Below are positions 1 through 7,288 of a DNA stretch of 15,623 nt, piece after piece. The stretch covers positions 1-15,623 of the forward strand of contig WTHY01000002.1 of assembly GCA_011522945.1 (NCBI GenBank), given 5' to 3'. This DNA is from Alphaproteobacteria bacterium (GTDB taxonomy: Bacteria; Pseudomonadota; Alphaproteobacteria; Puniceispirillales; Puniceispirillaceae). The notes beneath the pieces were generated by a model. It was not told the DNA's origin. It saw only the letters and a list, made by a program, of their open reading frames with translations, and searched no databases. The first letter of the stretch is position 1. The number at the start of each line of letters is the position of its first letter. The translations under genes and the position numbers were made by a program.

Positions 1-1140
1 ACACGAAATCCGCTGCATCGCGCGCATCAGGAATTGACCTTCCGCGCAGCACGAGAAGCTGGGGCAAATCTATTGGTTCACCCTGTTGTTGGTATGACCA
101 AGCCAGGGGATGTTGATCATTTTACCCGCGTGCGTTGCTATGAAGCTGTTTTGGACAAATATCCATCAGCTACAACCAGTATGGGGTTGTTAAACTTAGC
201 TATGCGTATGGCAGGTCCACGTGAAGCTGTCTGGCATGGACTCATTCGCAAAAATCATGGATGTACACATATGATCATTGGGCGTGATCATGCAGGCCCG
301 GGCAAGAATTCTCAAGGTACAGATTTCTATGGCCCTTACGATGCGCAAGATTTGTTCAAGCAGTATGAGACAGAAATTGGCTTAACAATGGTCGATTTCA
401 AAAATCTAGTCTATGTGCAGGAACGCGCTCAATATGAAGAAGAAAATGCCATTGCCGACAAAGACGCTGTAACAATCCTATCCTTATCAGGGACTGAATT
501 GCGACGCCGTCTAGCAGAAGGGTTAGACATACCTGACTGGTTTTCCTTCCCAGATGTTGTCGCGCAATTGCGGAAATCATACCCGCCACGCGCAGAGCAG
601 GGCTTTTGTTTGTTTTTTACAGGCCTGTCAGGTTCCGGAAAGTCAACAATTGCAAATGCTGTACAGACAAAATTGATGGAAATGGGCGGACGTCCTGTGA
701 CGCTGCTGGATGGTGATATTGTCCGGAAGAACTTATCGTCTGAGCTTGGTTTTTCAAAAGAACATCGCGATCTAAATGTTCGCCGCATCGGCTTTGTGGC
801 ATCTGAGATAACAAAAAATAGAGGGATTGCGATTTGTGCGCCTATCGCGCCATATGAGCAGACAAGACAGGCTGTGCGCAAGGACATAGAGCGGTTTGGT
901 GCCTTTGTGGAAGTGCATGTGGCAACACCGCTAGAAGAATGTGAGCGGCGCGATAGGAAGGGCTTGTACCAGCTTGCACGGCAAGGCAAAATTGCCGAAT
1001 TCACAGGTATTTCTGACCCTTATGAAATGCCATCAGACCCTGAATTACGCATTGATACACAGGGGTTAGATGTGGACCATTGTGCTCAACAAGTGATTTT
1101 GACTTTGGAACAGCTTGGACTTATCGGGCTTCAGCCTTAA
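1..1140 (+). CDS. sat/cysC: Bifunctional sulfate adenylyltransferase / adenylylsulfate kinase (5' end outside window)
   Basis: The frame is open from base 1, so this is the C-terminal 379 residues of a protein that normally has about 570. The first visible residues (TRNPLHRAH) are the ATP sulfurylase RNPxHxxH active-site motif. A second sulfurylase motif, GRDHAGPG, lies at visible residues 94-101. An APS kinase domain follows from about residue 200, with the P-loop GLSGSGKST at 208-216, the DGD motif at 237-239, and the C-terminal signature GISDPYE. Family knowledge: the two halves make APS from sulfate and ATP, then phosphorylate it to PAPS in the cytoplasm, for assimilation or sulfation. 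Any start codon inside the window is an artefact, because the HxxH motif lies before it. The gene converges on the MFS gene across a terminator-like repeat. Identity is very secure. The upstream operon context is not visible. Confidence 0.96.
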   Translation, partial: TRNPLHRAHQELTFRAAREAGANLLVHPVVGMTKPGDVDHFTRVRCYEAVLDKYPSATTSMGLLNLAMRMAGPREAVWHGLIRKNHGCTHMIIGRDHAGPGKNSQGTDFYGPYDAQDLFKQYETEIGLTMVDFKNLVYVQERAQYEEENAIADKDAVTILSLSGTELRRRLAEGLDIPDWFSFPDVVAQLRKSYPPRAEQGFCLFFTGLSGSGKSTIANAVQTKLMEMGGRPVTLLDGDIVRKNLSSELGFSKEHRDLNVRRIGFVASEITKNRGIAICAPIAPYEQTRQAVRKDIERFGAFVEVHVATPLEECERRDRKGLYQLARQGKIAEFTGISDPYEMPSDPELRIDTQGLDVDHCAQQVILTLEQLGLIGLQP

Positions 1141-1171
1141 TAGGCTGGCAATGGCGAAAGATTTTAATACT

Positions 1172-1212
1172 CAAAAGCAGTCCTCAGCTACAGTTATGGG
1201 GGTCTGCTTTTG
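1172..1212. terminator. Inverted repeat between convergent genes, probable bidirectional terminator
   Basis: CAAAAGCAG (1172-1180) and CTGCTTTTG (1204-1212) form a perfect 9-bp stem around a 23-nt loop. The arms carry A4 and T4 runs on the outer side, so either strand gives a stem ending in a short U run. It lies 31 bases after the sat/cysC stop and 25 bases beyond the stop of the convergent MFS gene, which is where a shared terminator is expected. A weaker outer pair (CTGGCA 1145-1150, TGCCAG 1215-1220) may extend it. The loop is long for a strong intrinsic terminator. Confidence 0.5.
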
Positions 1213-1237
1213 GCTGCCAGATTTGGAATAGCTGGCT

Positions 1238-2440
1238 TTAAGCGGTTTTGCGCCTAAATATTGCAACGAGTCCTGCGATAGCAAATAAAGCGCCGATGCT
1301 GAATTGGGCGGCACTGATGCCAATACCTTCAATGGCGATGCCCATAAGCATGGCACCCATGGCGCCACTACCTATGGATATGGTTGTCCATAGGCCCATT
1401 ACCCTGCCACGAAAATCATCATTGATTGTCATTTGGGCAAGAGTCTGCAGAGATATGCCAAGCATGGTTGTGCTGCCGCCGAGGGCTGTAACAATAAGAA
1501 TTGCCATATAGAAATTTGTTACAGGACTTAAGCTGGCAACAAGGCAAGGTATCATCATCACAAGAATAAGAACATGTCTTGGAAATCTGTCTGGTTGCTG
1601 TGCAGCCGTAAAGGCCTTCAAAATAGCTGCACAAGTTGCCCCGGCGCCAGCTGCTGCTGTCATAAAGCCCAGACCAGATGGCCCCCGCTCAAACACACCA
1701 TTGGCAATGATCGGTAATGTCTCAAGCACACTTCTGCCTGCCAGCATACCGACAGCACTGAAAATAAGTGCTGTGCGCAAAATCTCAGAGCTGATGGCAA
1801 AATTCCATCCTTGACGCAATGACGCAAAATAGCCAGATGGATTGCCCGCGGTTGTTTCATGACGTTGTCTGGGACGTATGAAAATTAAGGCCAGTACTGG
1901 TGCTGTATATGTCCATGCTGTAACCATAAGGGCAAGGGGTGCGCCGATAGTCTGGATGAGAAGACCGCCAATAGCAGGGCCAATTAATCTGGAAAGATTA
2001 AAATTAAGAGATGTCAAAGCAACAACAGATGAGAGCTGTGCAGCTGGCGCCAGCCTAGGGGTAAGCGACATCCGCATTGGGTGGTTTGCTGAGGAAATCA
2101 GCCCTGTGAGCAAGGAAAAGCCAGCTAGCAAAACAGGTGTGGACAAATCCATAAAGCTAATAAAAGCAAATAGCGCAGATATGATACCAGCCATACTGTA
2201 ACTTATGATGCTACCTTTTCGGACATCTATCTTGTCTGCTATGACGCCAAATAACGGGCTTACAAAGATCGTTGGAAAGAAATTTAAAAACGCAACAAGC
2301 CCAACAAATCCTGCAGAGCCAGTCTCGTCCCAAGCGAGCCATCCTAATATGACCCGTTGTGCCCAAAACCCATTTAGTGAGAGATGAAAACTGATCAAGT
2401 AATTTCGAAAGTCACGTGATTTTAATGCGTGCAGATCCAT
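1238..2440 (-). CDS. MFS transporter, MFS_3 / EntS-like exporter family
   Basis: This is a 400-residue, highly hydrophobic protein with about 12 predicted membrane segments. The N-terminus (LKSRDFRNYL, then a WLAWDETGS-like stretch) and the loop 2-3 motif GVIADKIDVRKG at about 65-76 are typical of the MFS_3 branch, which includes enterobactin exporter EntS-like proteins. The likely role is proton-driven export of a small molecule across the inner membrane; the substrate cannot be told. The start is the ATG at 2440 because the family begins with a short leader just before the RDFR motif. A GTG at 2455 would add five residues. Neither start has a clear Shine-Dalgarno sequence. The gene lies downstream of, and on the same strand as, the LysR gene, but a 247-bp gap containing several inverted repeats suggests its own promoter. 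There is no sign of truncation. Confidence 0.85.
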   Translation of the reverse strand: MDLHALKSRDFRNYLISFHLSLNGFWAQRVILGWLAWDETGSAGFVGLVAFLNFFPTIFVSPLFGVIADKIDVRKGSIISYSMAGIISALFAFISFMDLSTPVLLAGFSLLTGLISSANHPMRMSLTPRLAPAAQLSSVVALTSLNFNLSRLIGPAIGGLLIQTIGAPLALMVTAWTYTAPVLALIFIRPRQRHETTAGNPSGYFASLRQGWNFAISSEILRTALIFSAVGMLAGRSVLETLPIIANGVFERGPSGLGFMTAAAGAGATCAAILKAFTAAQQPDRFPRHVLILVMMIPCLVASLSPVTNFYMAILIVTALGGSTTMLGISLQTLAQMTINDDFRGRVMGLWTTISIGSGAMGAMLMGIAIEGIGISAAQFSIGALFAIAGLVAIFRRKTA

Positions 2441-2531
2441 TATATAGGGTTTCACTAAGGCCAGATTACAACATGTTTTTTCCCCTGTTCATCAGGGTTC
2501 CAAACGGCATGACATTACTATAGGGCGCATG

Positions 2532-2564
2532 TCTCATGACGACAGAAGTAGATATGTTATGAGA
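2532..2564. repeat. Imperfect inverted repeat upstream of the MFS gene
   Basis: TCTCATGAC (2532-2540) and GTTATGAGA (2556-2564) pair at 8 of 9 positions across a 15-nt spacer. The element lies about 92-124 bases upstream of the MFS start, in the gap behind the LysR gene. It could be a regulator-binding dyad or an mRNA-leader hairpin. It is not followed by a T run on either strand, so an intrinsic terminator is unlikely. Confidence 0.35.
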
Positions 2565-2645
2565 TATCACACTTGCCTCTTTCAGATGCAACTACAGAAA
2601 TACAATAATATTTTTCTATTAGGAAATTGCGCATCAACATGGCCT

Positions 2646-2670
2646 AACATATCAGGTCTGTGGATATGTT
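2646..2670. repeat. Inverted repeat just after the LysR stop codon
   Basis: AACATATC (2646-2653) and GATATGTT (2663-2670) form a perfect 8-bp stem with a 9-nt loop, 17 bases beyond the 3' end of the minus-strand LysR gene. It is AT-rich and lacks a T run, so it would be a weak terminator at best. The arm sequence GATATGTT occurs again at 2551-2558, which makes shared protein-binding sites a possible alternative. Confidence 0.35.
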
Positions 2671-2687
2671 CAGCTTAATTGTGGCCT

Positions 2688-3623
2688 TTATGAAAGTTTC
2701 TTTGTTAGGCGATTATGCACGAAACTACGTGCCTTTCTAATCGTATCAGCAACATCTGTGTTTAAATCAGCATCTGCGGCATGCCAAATTGAAATCTGCC
2801 GGATTTCGGACGTTGTGCCTAGTTGGATTTCTCGCAATGCAATGGTTTTGGCTAATATATTTGTGATGCGAGACGGCAAAAAGCAAAGGGCATGTGCGTC
2901 AACTAGCGCATTCAGCATACCCTGAATATTCATATCATAATGCACTGCTGGCGTGATACTTGGTAAGCCAAAATGGCGTAGCATATTATCATGTGATGAT
3001 TGCGGGCCAAAGGAGGCTTCAATTGTAACCCATTTGGCTTGTGATAAATCCTCTAAATTTGGCGCATGGTTCATATGAAATAGAGGAGAGCCAGCCCCTG
3101 TAAATAGACCGATATTATCATCAATGATTGGTTTATGTTTAAGATGTTCGATACGAATATCTGCCGGGGTGGCCATGACAGCTATATCTAGGCGATTATG
3201 CAATAAATCGGTAATGAGTTGCCGTGCGGGGGCAATTTTCAGATGATATGTGTTACGAACTTCTGAGCCTATCTCATCTGTTAAAAAATCATTTATAGCA
3301 ACAAGCGAGATTAACGGGCCTGCGCCAATGCGTATGGTTGGCGGATTATTTGTCTTCAACTGCAGTAAAATATCATCTGCACCCCTCAGGTCAGATGCGA
3401 TTTGTCTGCCCTGTTCTGCAAGCATAAGACCCGCCTCTGTAAGAATGACCCCGTTCCGGCCACGTATCATCAATTGACGCCCTACTTGTGTTTCCAGAGT
3501 GGACACCGTACGGGATAATGTTGGCTGTGATACGCCAAGGAGCTCTGAGGCTGCAGACATTGAGCCTGATTCACTCATCACGTGGAAATGATATAAAGCT
3601 CGTGGGTCAAATGTGGGGCGCAT
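2688..3623 (-). CDS. LysR-family transcriptional regulator
   Basis: This 311-residue protein has the usual LTTR length. The N-terminal winged helix-turn-helix covers about residues 8-67: ALYHFHVMSESGSMSAAS, then LGVSQPTLSRTVSTLE, then the TEAG wing. A periplasmic-binding-protein-like effector domain occupies about residues 90-300. It starts at the ATG at 3623 with no strong ribosome-binding site. The gene is transcribed divergently from the TAXI TRAP/sulfatase operon with 162 bp between the start codons. This is the classic LTTR arrangement, so it most likely controls that operon in response to the imported compound or a metabolite. A 24-bp dyad at 3658-3681 is the best operator candidate. 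Family assignment is secure; target and effector are inferred. Confidence 0.93.
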   Translation of the reverse strand: MRPTFDPRALYHFHVMSESGSMSAASELLGVSQPTLSRTVSTLETQVGRQLMIRGRNGVILTEAGLMLAEQGRQIASDLRGADDILLQLKTNNPPTIRIGAGPLISLVAINDFLTDEIGSEVRNTYHLKIAPARQLITDLLHNRLDIAVMATPADIRIEHLKHKPIIDDNIGLFTGAGSPLFHMNHAPNLEDLSQAKWVTIEASFGPQSSHDNMLRHFGLPSITPAVHYDMNIQGMLNALVDAHALCFLPSRITNILAKTIALREIQLGTTSEIRQISIWHAADADLNTDVADTIRKARSFVHNRLTKKLS

Positions 3624-3657
3624 GATCGGGTCTTAAAAATCTTAACAATTTCACTCA

Positions 3658-3681
3658 ATTCTATTCATTTATGCATAGAAT
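3658..3681. promoter_or_regulatory. Candidate LysR operator, 24-bp imperfect palindrome
   Basis: ATTCTAT (3658-3664) is mirrored exactly by ATAGAAT (3675-3681). The inner bases CAT/ATG also pair, leaving one mismatch (T3665 against C3674), so the dyad spans 24 bp. It lies 35-58 bases before the LysR start and 105-128 bases before the start of the TRAP binding protein. This position suits autorepression plus activation by the LysR protein. It is not a textbook odd-length T-N11-A LysR box, so the assignment rests on symmetry and position only. Confidence 0.5.
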
Positions 3682-3771
3682 GCAAAATTTTTTATATTTA
3701 CAAATCGATCAAACATTCCGAGGCTAGTCTTAGATACAAGCACAAAAGAATGCTCTGTCAAAAATTATTTA

Positions 3772-3779
3772 AGAGGGGA
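3772..3779 (+). promoter_or_regulatory. Ribosome-binding site that fixes the start of the TRAP binding protein
   Basis: AGAGGGGA is a strong purine-rich Shine-Dalgarno sequence six bases before the ATG at 3786. It decides against the in-frame ATG at 3750, which would add 12 residues ahead of an otherwise canonical signal peptide. Confidence 0.75.
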
Positions 3780-3785
3780 ACAACA

Positions 3786-4841
3786 ATGAATAAGATTGTG
3801 AATAAGGTAGCTATGGCCATGCTGGCAGCTGCCGTATCGACAACAGCTGCCCATGCTGAGGTCAATTTGACATATCATACAGCTGGAACTGGCACGACTG
3901 TGGCACTGACAGCGACAGCCTTGGTTGAATATGCAGCTGATAGAAATATCGCAAATATCCAGCTTAAAGATGGTCAAACAGGAACAAATTACACCAAAGA
4001 TTTGGCTGAAGGTAAGATTGACCTAGCCAGCGGGCCATTCATCCTACCATTCCTCTTGTCAAAAGGCGCAGGGCCATATGCTAAAGTCGGCAAGGAAAAG
4101 GGAGCAGAGCTCGCCTCCAACATTCAACTTTTATATCCTTATACGCTAAGTGTATTCACCATGTATGCCTATAATGCCAAAGGTGTTTCTGGCTGGGATG
4201 ACCTGAAAGGGCGTAAAGTACTCAATGGCCCACCACGTGGTGCAGCTACATCCAACTCGCGGGCGCTGGCGCAGGTGTTTGGCGGTGTGAAGCATGAACA
4301 GGATTATGAATCTGTAACAGTGAACTGGAACCAGGCATCTGCTGCAATCGTTGATGGGACGGCTGATGTTGGTTTGATTCCAGTGCAGTTCCCTGGCCCT
4401 CGTGAGACAAGAAACATAGCTGCTGGTAAGATGACCATGTGGTCAATGCCAAAGGGCACATATGCAACAACGCCAGCCCAAAAACTGCTCAATAAGCCGG
4501 GTTCAACCGCTTATGAGGCACCTATGGCAGATGTGCGCAGCGCACTGGGCGATGGCTGGACTGTGATTTCAGAAGACGACACCTTCCGCGGTATGGCGGT
4601 TGTTGGTGGTGATTTTGTCAATAAATCAATGGATGAAGAGATCGCATATCAACTCACCAAAGCCCATATTGAGAATATCGATAATATCAAAGCGATTGCG
4701 CCTTTTATGTCGACACTGAATTTTGGTGTTGTTGATGCAAAAGTGGCTGGTCTTTGTGGGCCAAACCCAGTCAAATTCCATCCTGGTGCAGCACGTGCTT
4801 GGGAAGAGGCTGGCTATAGCATCGCTGACTGTGCAAAGTAA
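3786..4841 (+). CDS. TAXI-family TRAP transporter solute-binding protein
   Basis: This 351-residue secreted protein opens with a Sec signal peptide: a basic start (MNKIVNKVAM), a hydrophobic core, and an AHA|E cleavage site after about residue 24. The mature protein begins with the beta-strand and glycine turn (NLTYHTAGTGTTV) typical of TAXI binding proteins. The following stretches, including LAEGKIDLASG, LKGRKVLNGPPRGAATSNSR and DGTADVGLIP, follow the same family pattern. It should capture an organic anion in the periplasm and deliver it to the fused permease encoded 93 bases downstream. The start at 3786 is chosen because of the AGAGGGGA site. It is the first gene of the operon and sits directly opposite the LysR gene. 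Ligand specificity cannot be read from the sequence. TAXI proteins are poorly characterised, and known ligands are mostly carboxylates. Confidence 0.9.
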   Translation: MNKIVNKVAMAMLAAAVSTTAAHAEVNLTYHTAGTGTTVALTATALVEYAADRNIANIQLKDGQTGTNYTKDLAEGKIDLASGPFILPFLLSKGAGPYAKVGKEKGAELASNIQLLYPYTLSVFTMYAYNAKGVSGWDDLKGRKVLNGPPRGAATSNSRALAQVFGGVKHEQDYESVTVNWNQASAAIVDGTADVGLIPVQFPGPRETRNIAAGKMTMWSMPKGTYATTPAQKLLNKPGSTAYEAPMADVRSALGDGWTVISEDDTFRGMAVVGGDFVNKSMDEEIAYQLTKAHIENIDNIKAIAPFMSTLNFGVVDAKVAGLCGPNPVKFHPGAARAWEEAGYSIADCAK

Positions 4842-4863
4842 AAACACAGATATTCAATATAAA

Positions 4864-4890
4864 ATGTGGGCAGGGATGACCTGCCCACAT
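4864..4890 (+). terminator. Strong hairpin between binding protein and permease, probable attenuator or mRNA-stabilising stem
   Basis: ATGTGGGCAGG (4864-4874) pairs perfectly with CCTGCCCACAT (4880-4890), giving an 11-bp GC-rich stem with a 5-nt loop. A T5 run follows at 4896-4900, five bases after the stem. It sits in the only sizeable gap between the binding-protein and permease genes. Because the next gene lies 44 bases further on in the same pathway, partial termination or 3'-end protection of the binding-protein message is more likely than a full stop. Either would give excess binding protein over permease. Confidence 0.7.
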
Positions 4891-4934
4891 ATCTGTTTTT
4901 GAGCCAGTCTTTTGAAATTTGAGCGCGCCGCATC

Positions 4935-7271
4935 ATGTCCAATTCTGCAACAACTGAAATACAACCGAAACAAAAGACGGGGTTTGTCTACTGGCTGGCC
5001 CTTGGGTTGGTTATTATCGGGCTGTTAAATGTAACGCCGGCCATTCCAGGCTGGGATGATCTCTGGAAAGTTCTGACAGGGAATAACGCTTTTAAAATCA
5101 GGCGCTTTCCAACAGAGTGGTTCTATCCGATTGTCTTTTTTTGGATGATGCTCATCGTGGCATTAAAACATTCTATTTATAAGGCTTGGATTGATAAAGC
5201 TAATCTTCAGCGACGCTTTGGTCTGTTTTTAGATGTAGCATTGGTGCTTTCAGGATTTGCTATTTCTCTGACCTATTTGATCGAGCTAGAGGCTGTTTGC
5301 TTGATTGATGTCGTAACAGGAGATAGGGCAAGGCTTATCGCTGATGCGCTGGCGTCAGAGGTGGAATTTGCTGAATCTTTAGGGCTTCCTATTCCTGAAA
5401 CAGCAGATGACCCAACTTGTTTGAACACAACACATGATCTGTTGCCACTGATTTTATTTGGCTCGGTTATTATCTTTCTGGCCTATAATATTAAAGTGTG
5501 GGGCTTGCCGCTCGTGCTGGTCTCAATATTGATTGCGGGCTACACATTTTTAACCGTGATGAACTGGTATGTGTTTGGCGCGGATGGCCAAAACAAATAT
5601 CTGATAACAATTTTGAGTAGTGAGGAAATGCGTAGCCTAACCTCTGGCCGGGAATTTGTGCGTGATGCGCTTATTAATAATACGGCTGGTTTGTTAGGGC
5701 GTTTTCTCAATGTCTTGCTATTGCTTGTCTTCCCCTACATTATCTTGGGCGCTTTATTTGGTCGTTGCGCCGGCGGACAGGCCCTAATCAAGCTTGCCTT
5801 TTCTGTTACAAGACATCTGCGTGGCGGACCGGCTCATGCAGCAGTTGTCTCATCTGCTTTATTTGGCACAATTACTGGTGGTCCAATTGTTAATGTGATG
5901 TCTACAGGCGTCTTGACCATCCCAATGATGATAAAGCGTGGTTTTTCAAAAGTTTTTGCCGGAGGTGTTGAAGCCGCTGCCTCTTCTGGCGGGTCTATTA
6001 TGCCGCCAATTATGGGAGTCGCAGCCTTTATCATGGCCTCACTTACTGGTGTGCCCTATAGAGACATTATTATTGCGGCGACGATTCCAGCGCTCTTCTA
6101 TTTCTTCTGTTTATTTTTGTCTGTTGTGTTTCAAGCGCGAAAACAAAACATACAAGCTGTTGGCGAACTAACAGAGGATATGCATCTGACAGGTCAGGAT
6201 AAATTGCACTTATTGCAGATTTTCGGGCCTGTCTTATTGGTGCTTGTGCTGCTGCTCCTGCCAAAGGATGCTGTCGGCTGCAGCTGGATTTCTATCCTGT
6301 TAGGCGCGGTCGTAGAGCGTAATGGTGATGCGTGTATGATTATCTCACTTCCTTGGATCATCGAGCTCCTACAGAATGCAGCTGGTGATGCAAGTGCGGC
6401 AGGCTGGTGGGCAGTGTTTCTATTACTTGGCCTGATGTTCTTAGATAAGACCTTCCGCGCGGAGCCACGGAAAATCCTTGATGGCCTGTCACAGGCTGGC
6501 ATCTTAGTATCAACGCTATATCTCATGTTCTTAGCTGTCACGGTAATTGACGTGTGCTTGAACTTCACTGGCTTGGCGAAGTTTGTCGCGATTGATGTTC
6601 TGGGGCTTTTAAAATCATTTGATATTTCAGCAAACTCTATCGGCTCGCAACTTATTGCGCTTGGTTTGACGATGCTGCTGGCGGTCCTGCTTGGTATGGG
6701 TATGCCAGCTGTGCCTGCTTATATTAATGTGTCCTTATTGATGGGGCCGATGCTCGTAGGACTTGGGCTAGCAACCTTCACTTCACATATGTTTGTGTTC
6801 TATTTCGCGGTTGCGTCTGCGATTACACCGCCAGTCGCAATGGCTGCATTTGCTGCCTCAACAATCACCGGGGCTGACCCTATGAAAACAGGCTTTTCAG
6901 CTGTGAAGTCTGGCGTTGTGATATTCACAATTCCCTTTGTATTTGCGATTTATCCTGAATTGCTCTTGATAGAACAGGCGATAATCAACCCTTCGACTGG
7001 GGAGTATTTTAGTGGATATGATGGCAATATTGATTACGGGTGGCTTGCACTATTGGTCGCGCGTTTAGGTCTGGCGCTTTATTTGGTGTCGAGTGCAATG
7101 TCAGCTTTCGATGTGAGAGCGTTAAATGGCCTGCAAATTGCAATTCGTCTAGCGCTTGCCGTTTTAATCCTCGCAAAGCCGATGGAAATCTACGCTGTCG
7201 CGACAATAGCTGGATTAGGGGTGATATTCATGCATCGGTTTCGAGGCGACGATAAGGCGCTAGCTGTATAG
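4935..7271 (+). CDS. TRAP transporter permease, fused small (4TM) and large (12TM) subunits, TAXI type
   Basis: This 778-residue integral membrane protein combines the DctQ-like small subunit (about residues 15-230, with a periplasmic loop near 120-165) and the DctM-like large subunit (about 240-760). This fusion is the standard TAXI-TRAP form. Conserved permease landmarks are visible: GTITGGPIVNVMSTG at 311-325, then the VEAAASSGGSIMPPIMG segment, and GMGMPAVPAY from residue 587 with the later ASAITPPVAMAAF segment. It should carry out sodium-coupled import of the ligand delivered by the preceding binding protein across the inner membrane. The ATG at 4935 has only a weak GAG upstream. The sulfatase gene begins 17 bases after the stop, which supports co-transcription. 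No defects are seen. The substrate is inferred only from neighbours. Confidence 0.93.
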   Translation: MSNSATTEIQPKQKTGFVYWLALGLVIIGLLNVTPAIPGWDDLWKVLTGNNAFKIRRFPTEWFYPIVFFWMMLIVALKHSIYKAWIDKANLQRRFGLFLDVALVLSGFAISLTYLIELEAVCLIDVVTGDRARLIADALASEVEFAESLGLPIPETADDPTCLNTTHDLLPLILFGSVIIFLAYNIKVWGLPLVLVSILIAGYTFLTVMNWYVFGADGQNKYLITILSSEEMRSLTSGREFVRDALINNTAGLLGRFLNVLLLLVFPYIILGALFGRCAGGQALIKLAFSVTRHLRGGPAHAAVVSSALFGTITGGPIVNVMSTGVLTIPMMIKRGFSKVFAGGVEAAASSGGSIMPPIMGVAAFIMASLTGVPYRDIIIAATIPALFYFFCLFLSVVFQARKQNIQAVGELTEDMHLTGQDKLHLLQIFGPVLLVLVLLLLPKDAVGCSWISILLGAVVERNGDACMIISLPWIIELLQNAAGDASAAGWWAVFLLLGLMFLDKTFRAEPRKILDGLSQAGILVSTLYLMFLAVTVIDVCLNFTGLAKFVAIDVLGLLKSFDISANSIGSQLIALGLTMLLAVLLGMGMPAVPAYINVSLLMGPMLVGLGLATFTSHMFVFYFAVASAITPPVAMAAFAASTITGADPMKTGFSAVKSGVVIFTIPFVFAIYPELLLIEQAIINPSTGEYFSGYDGNIDYGWLALLVARLGLALYLVSSAMSAFDVRALNGLQIAIRLALAVLILAKPMEIYAVATIAGLGVIFMHRFRGDDKALAV

Positions 7272-7288
7272 CAGAGGTAGATAACATC

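Noticed and set aside
429..1004. 191-codon open frame on the minus strand inside sat/cysC
   Set aside because: It lies wholly opposite the conserved APS kinase coding sequence and reads as Ser/Arg-rich antisense of it; no family signature.
2483..2497. CCCTG/CAGGG mini-hairpin beside a T6 run upstream of the MFS gene
   Set aside because: Only 5 bp, and the T run precedes the stem on the plus strand, giving an A run on the minus strand, so it is not a terminator in either direction.
3697..3735. TTTACA followed by TAG-rich hexamers as a possible sigma-70 promoter of the TRAP operon
   Set aside because: No -10-like hexamer falls 16-18 bases after TTTACA; the nearest candidates give a spacer of 22 or more, so I do not call a promoter.
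3750..3785. Upstream in-frame ATG that would lengthen the TRAP binding protein by 12 residues
   Set aside because: The strong AGAGGGGA site lies between the two ATGs and fits only 3786, and the shorter form begins with a normal signal peptide.
6194..6568. 124-codon minus-strand frame inside the TRAP permease gene
   Set aside because: Shadow of a conserved membrane protein; no start signal and no recognisable domain.
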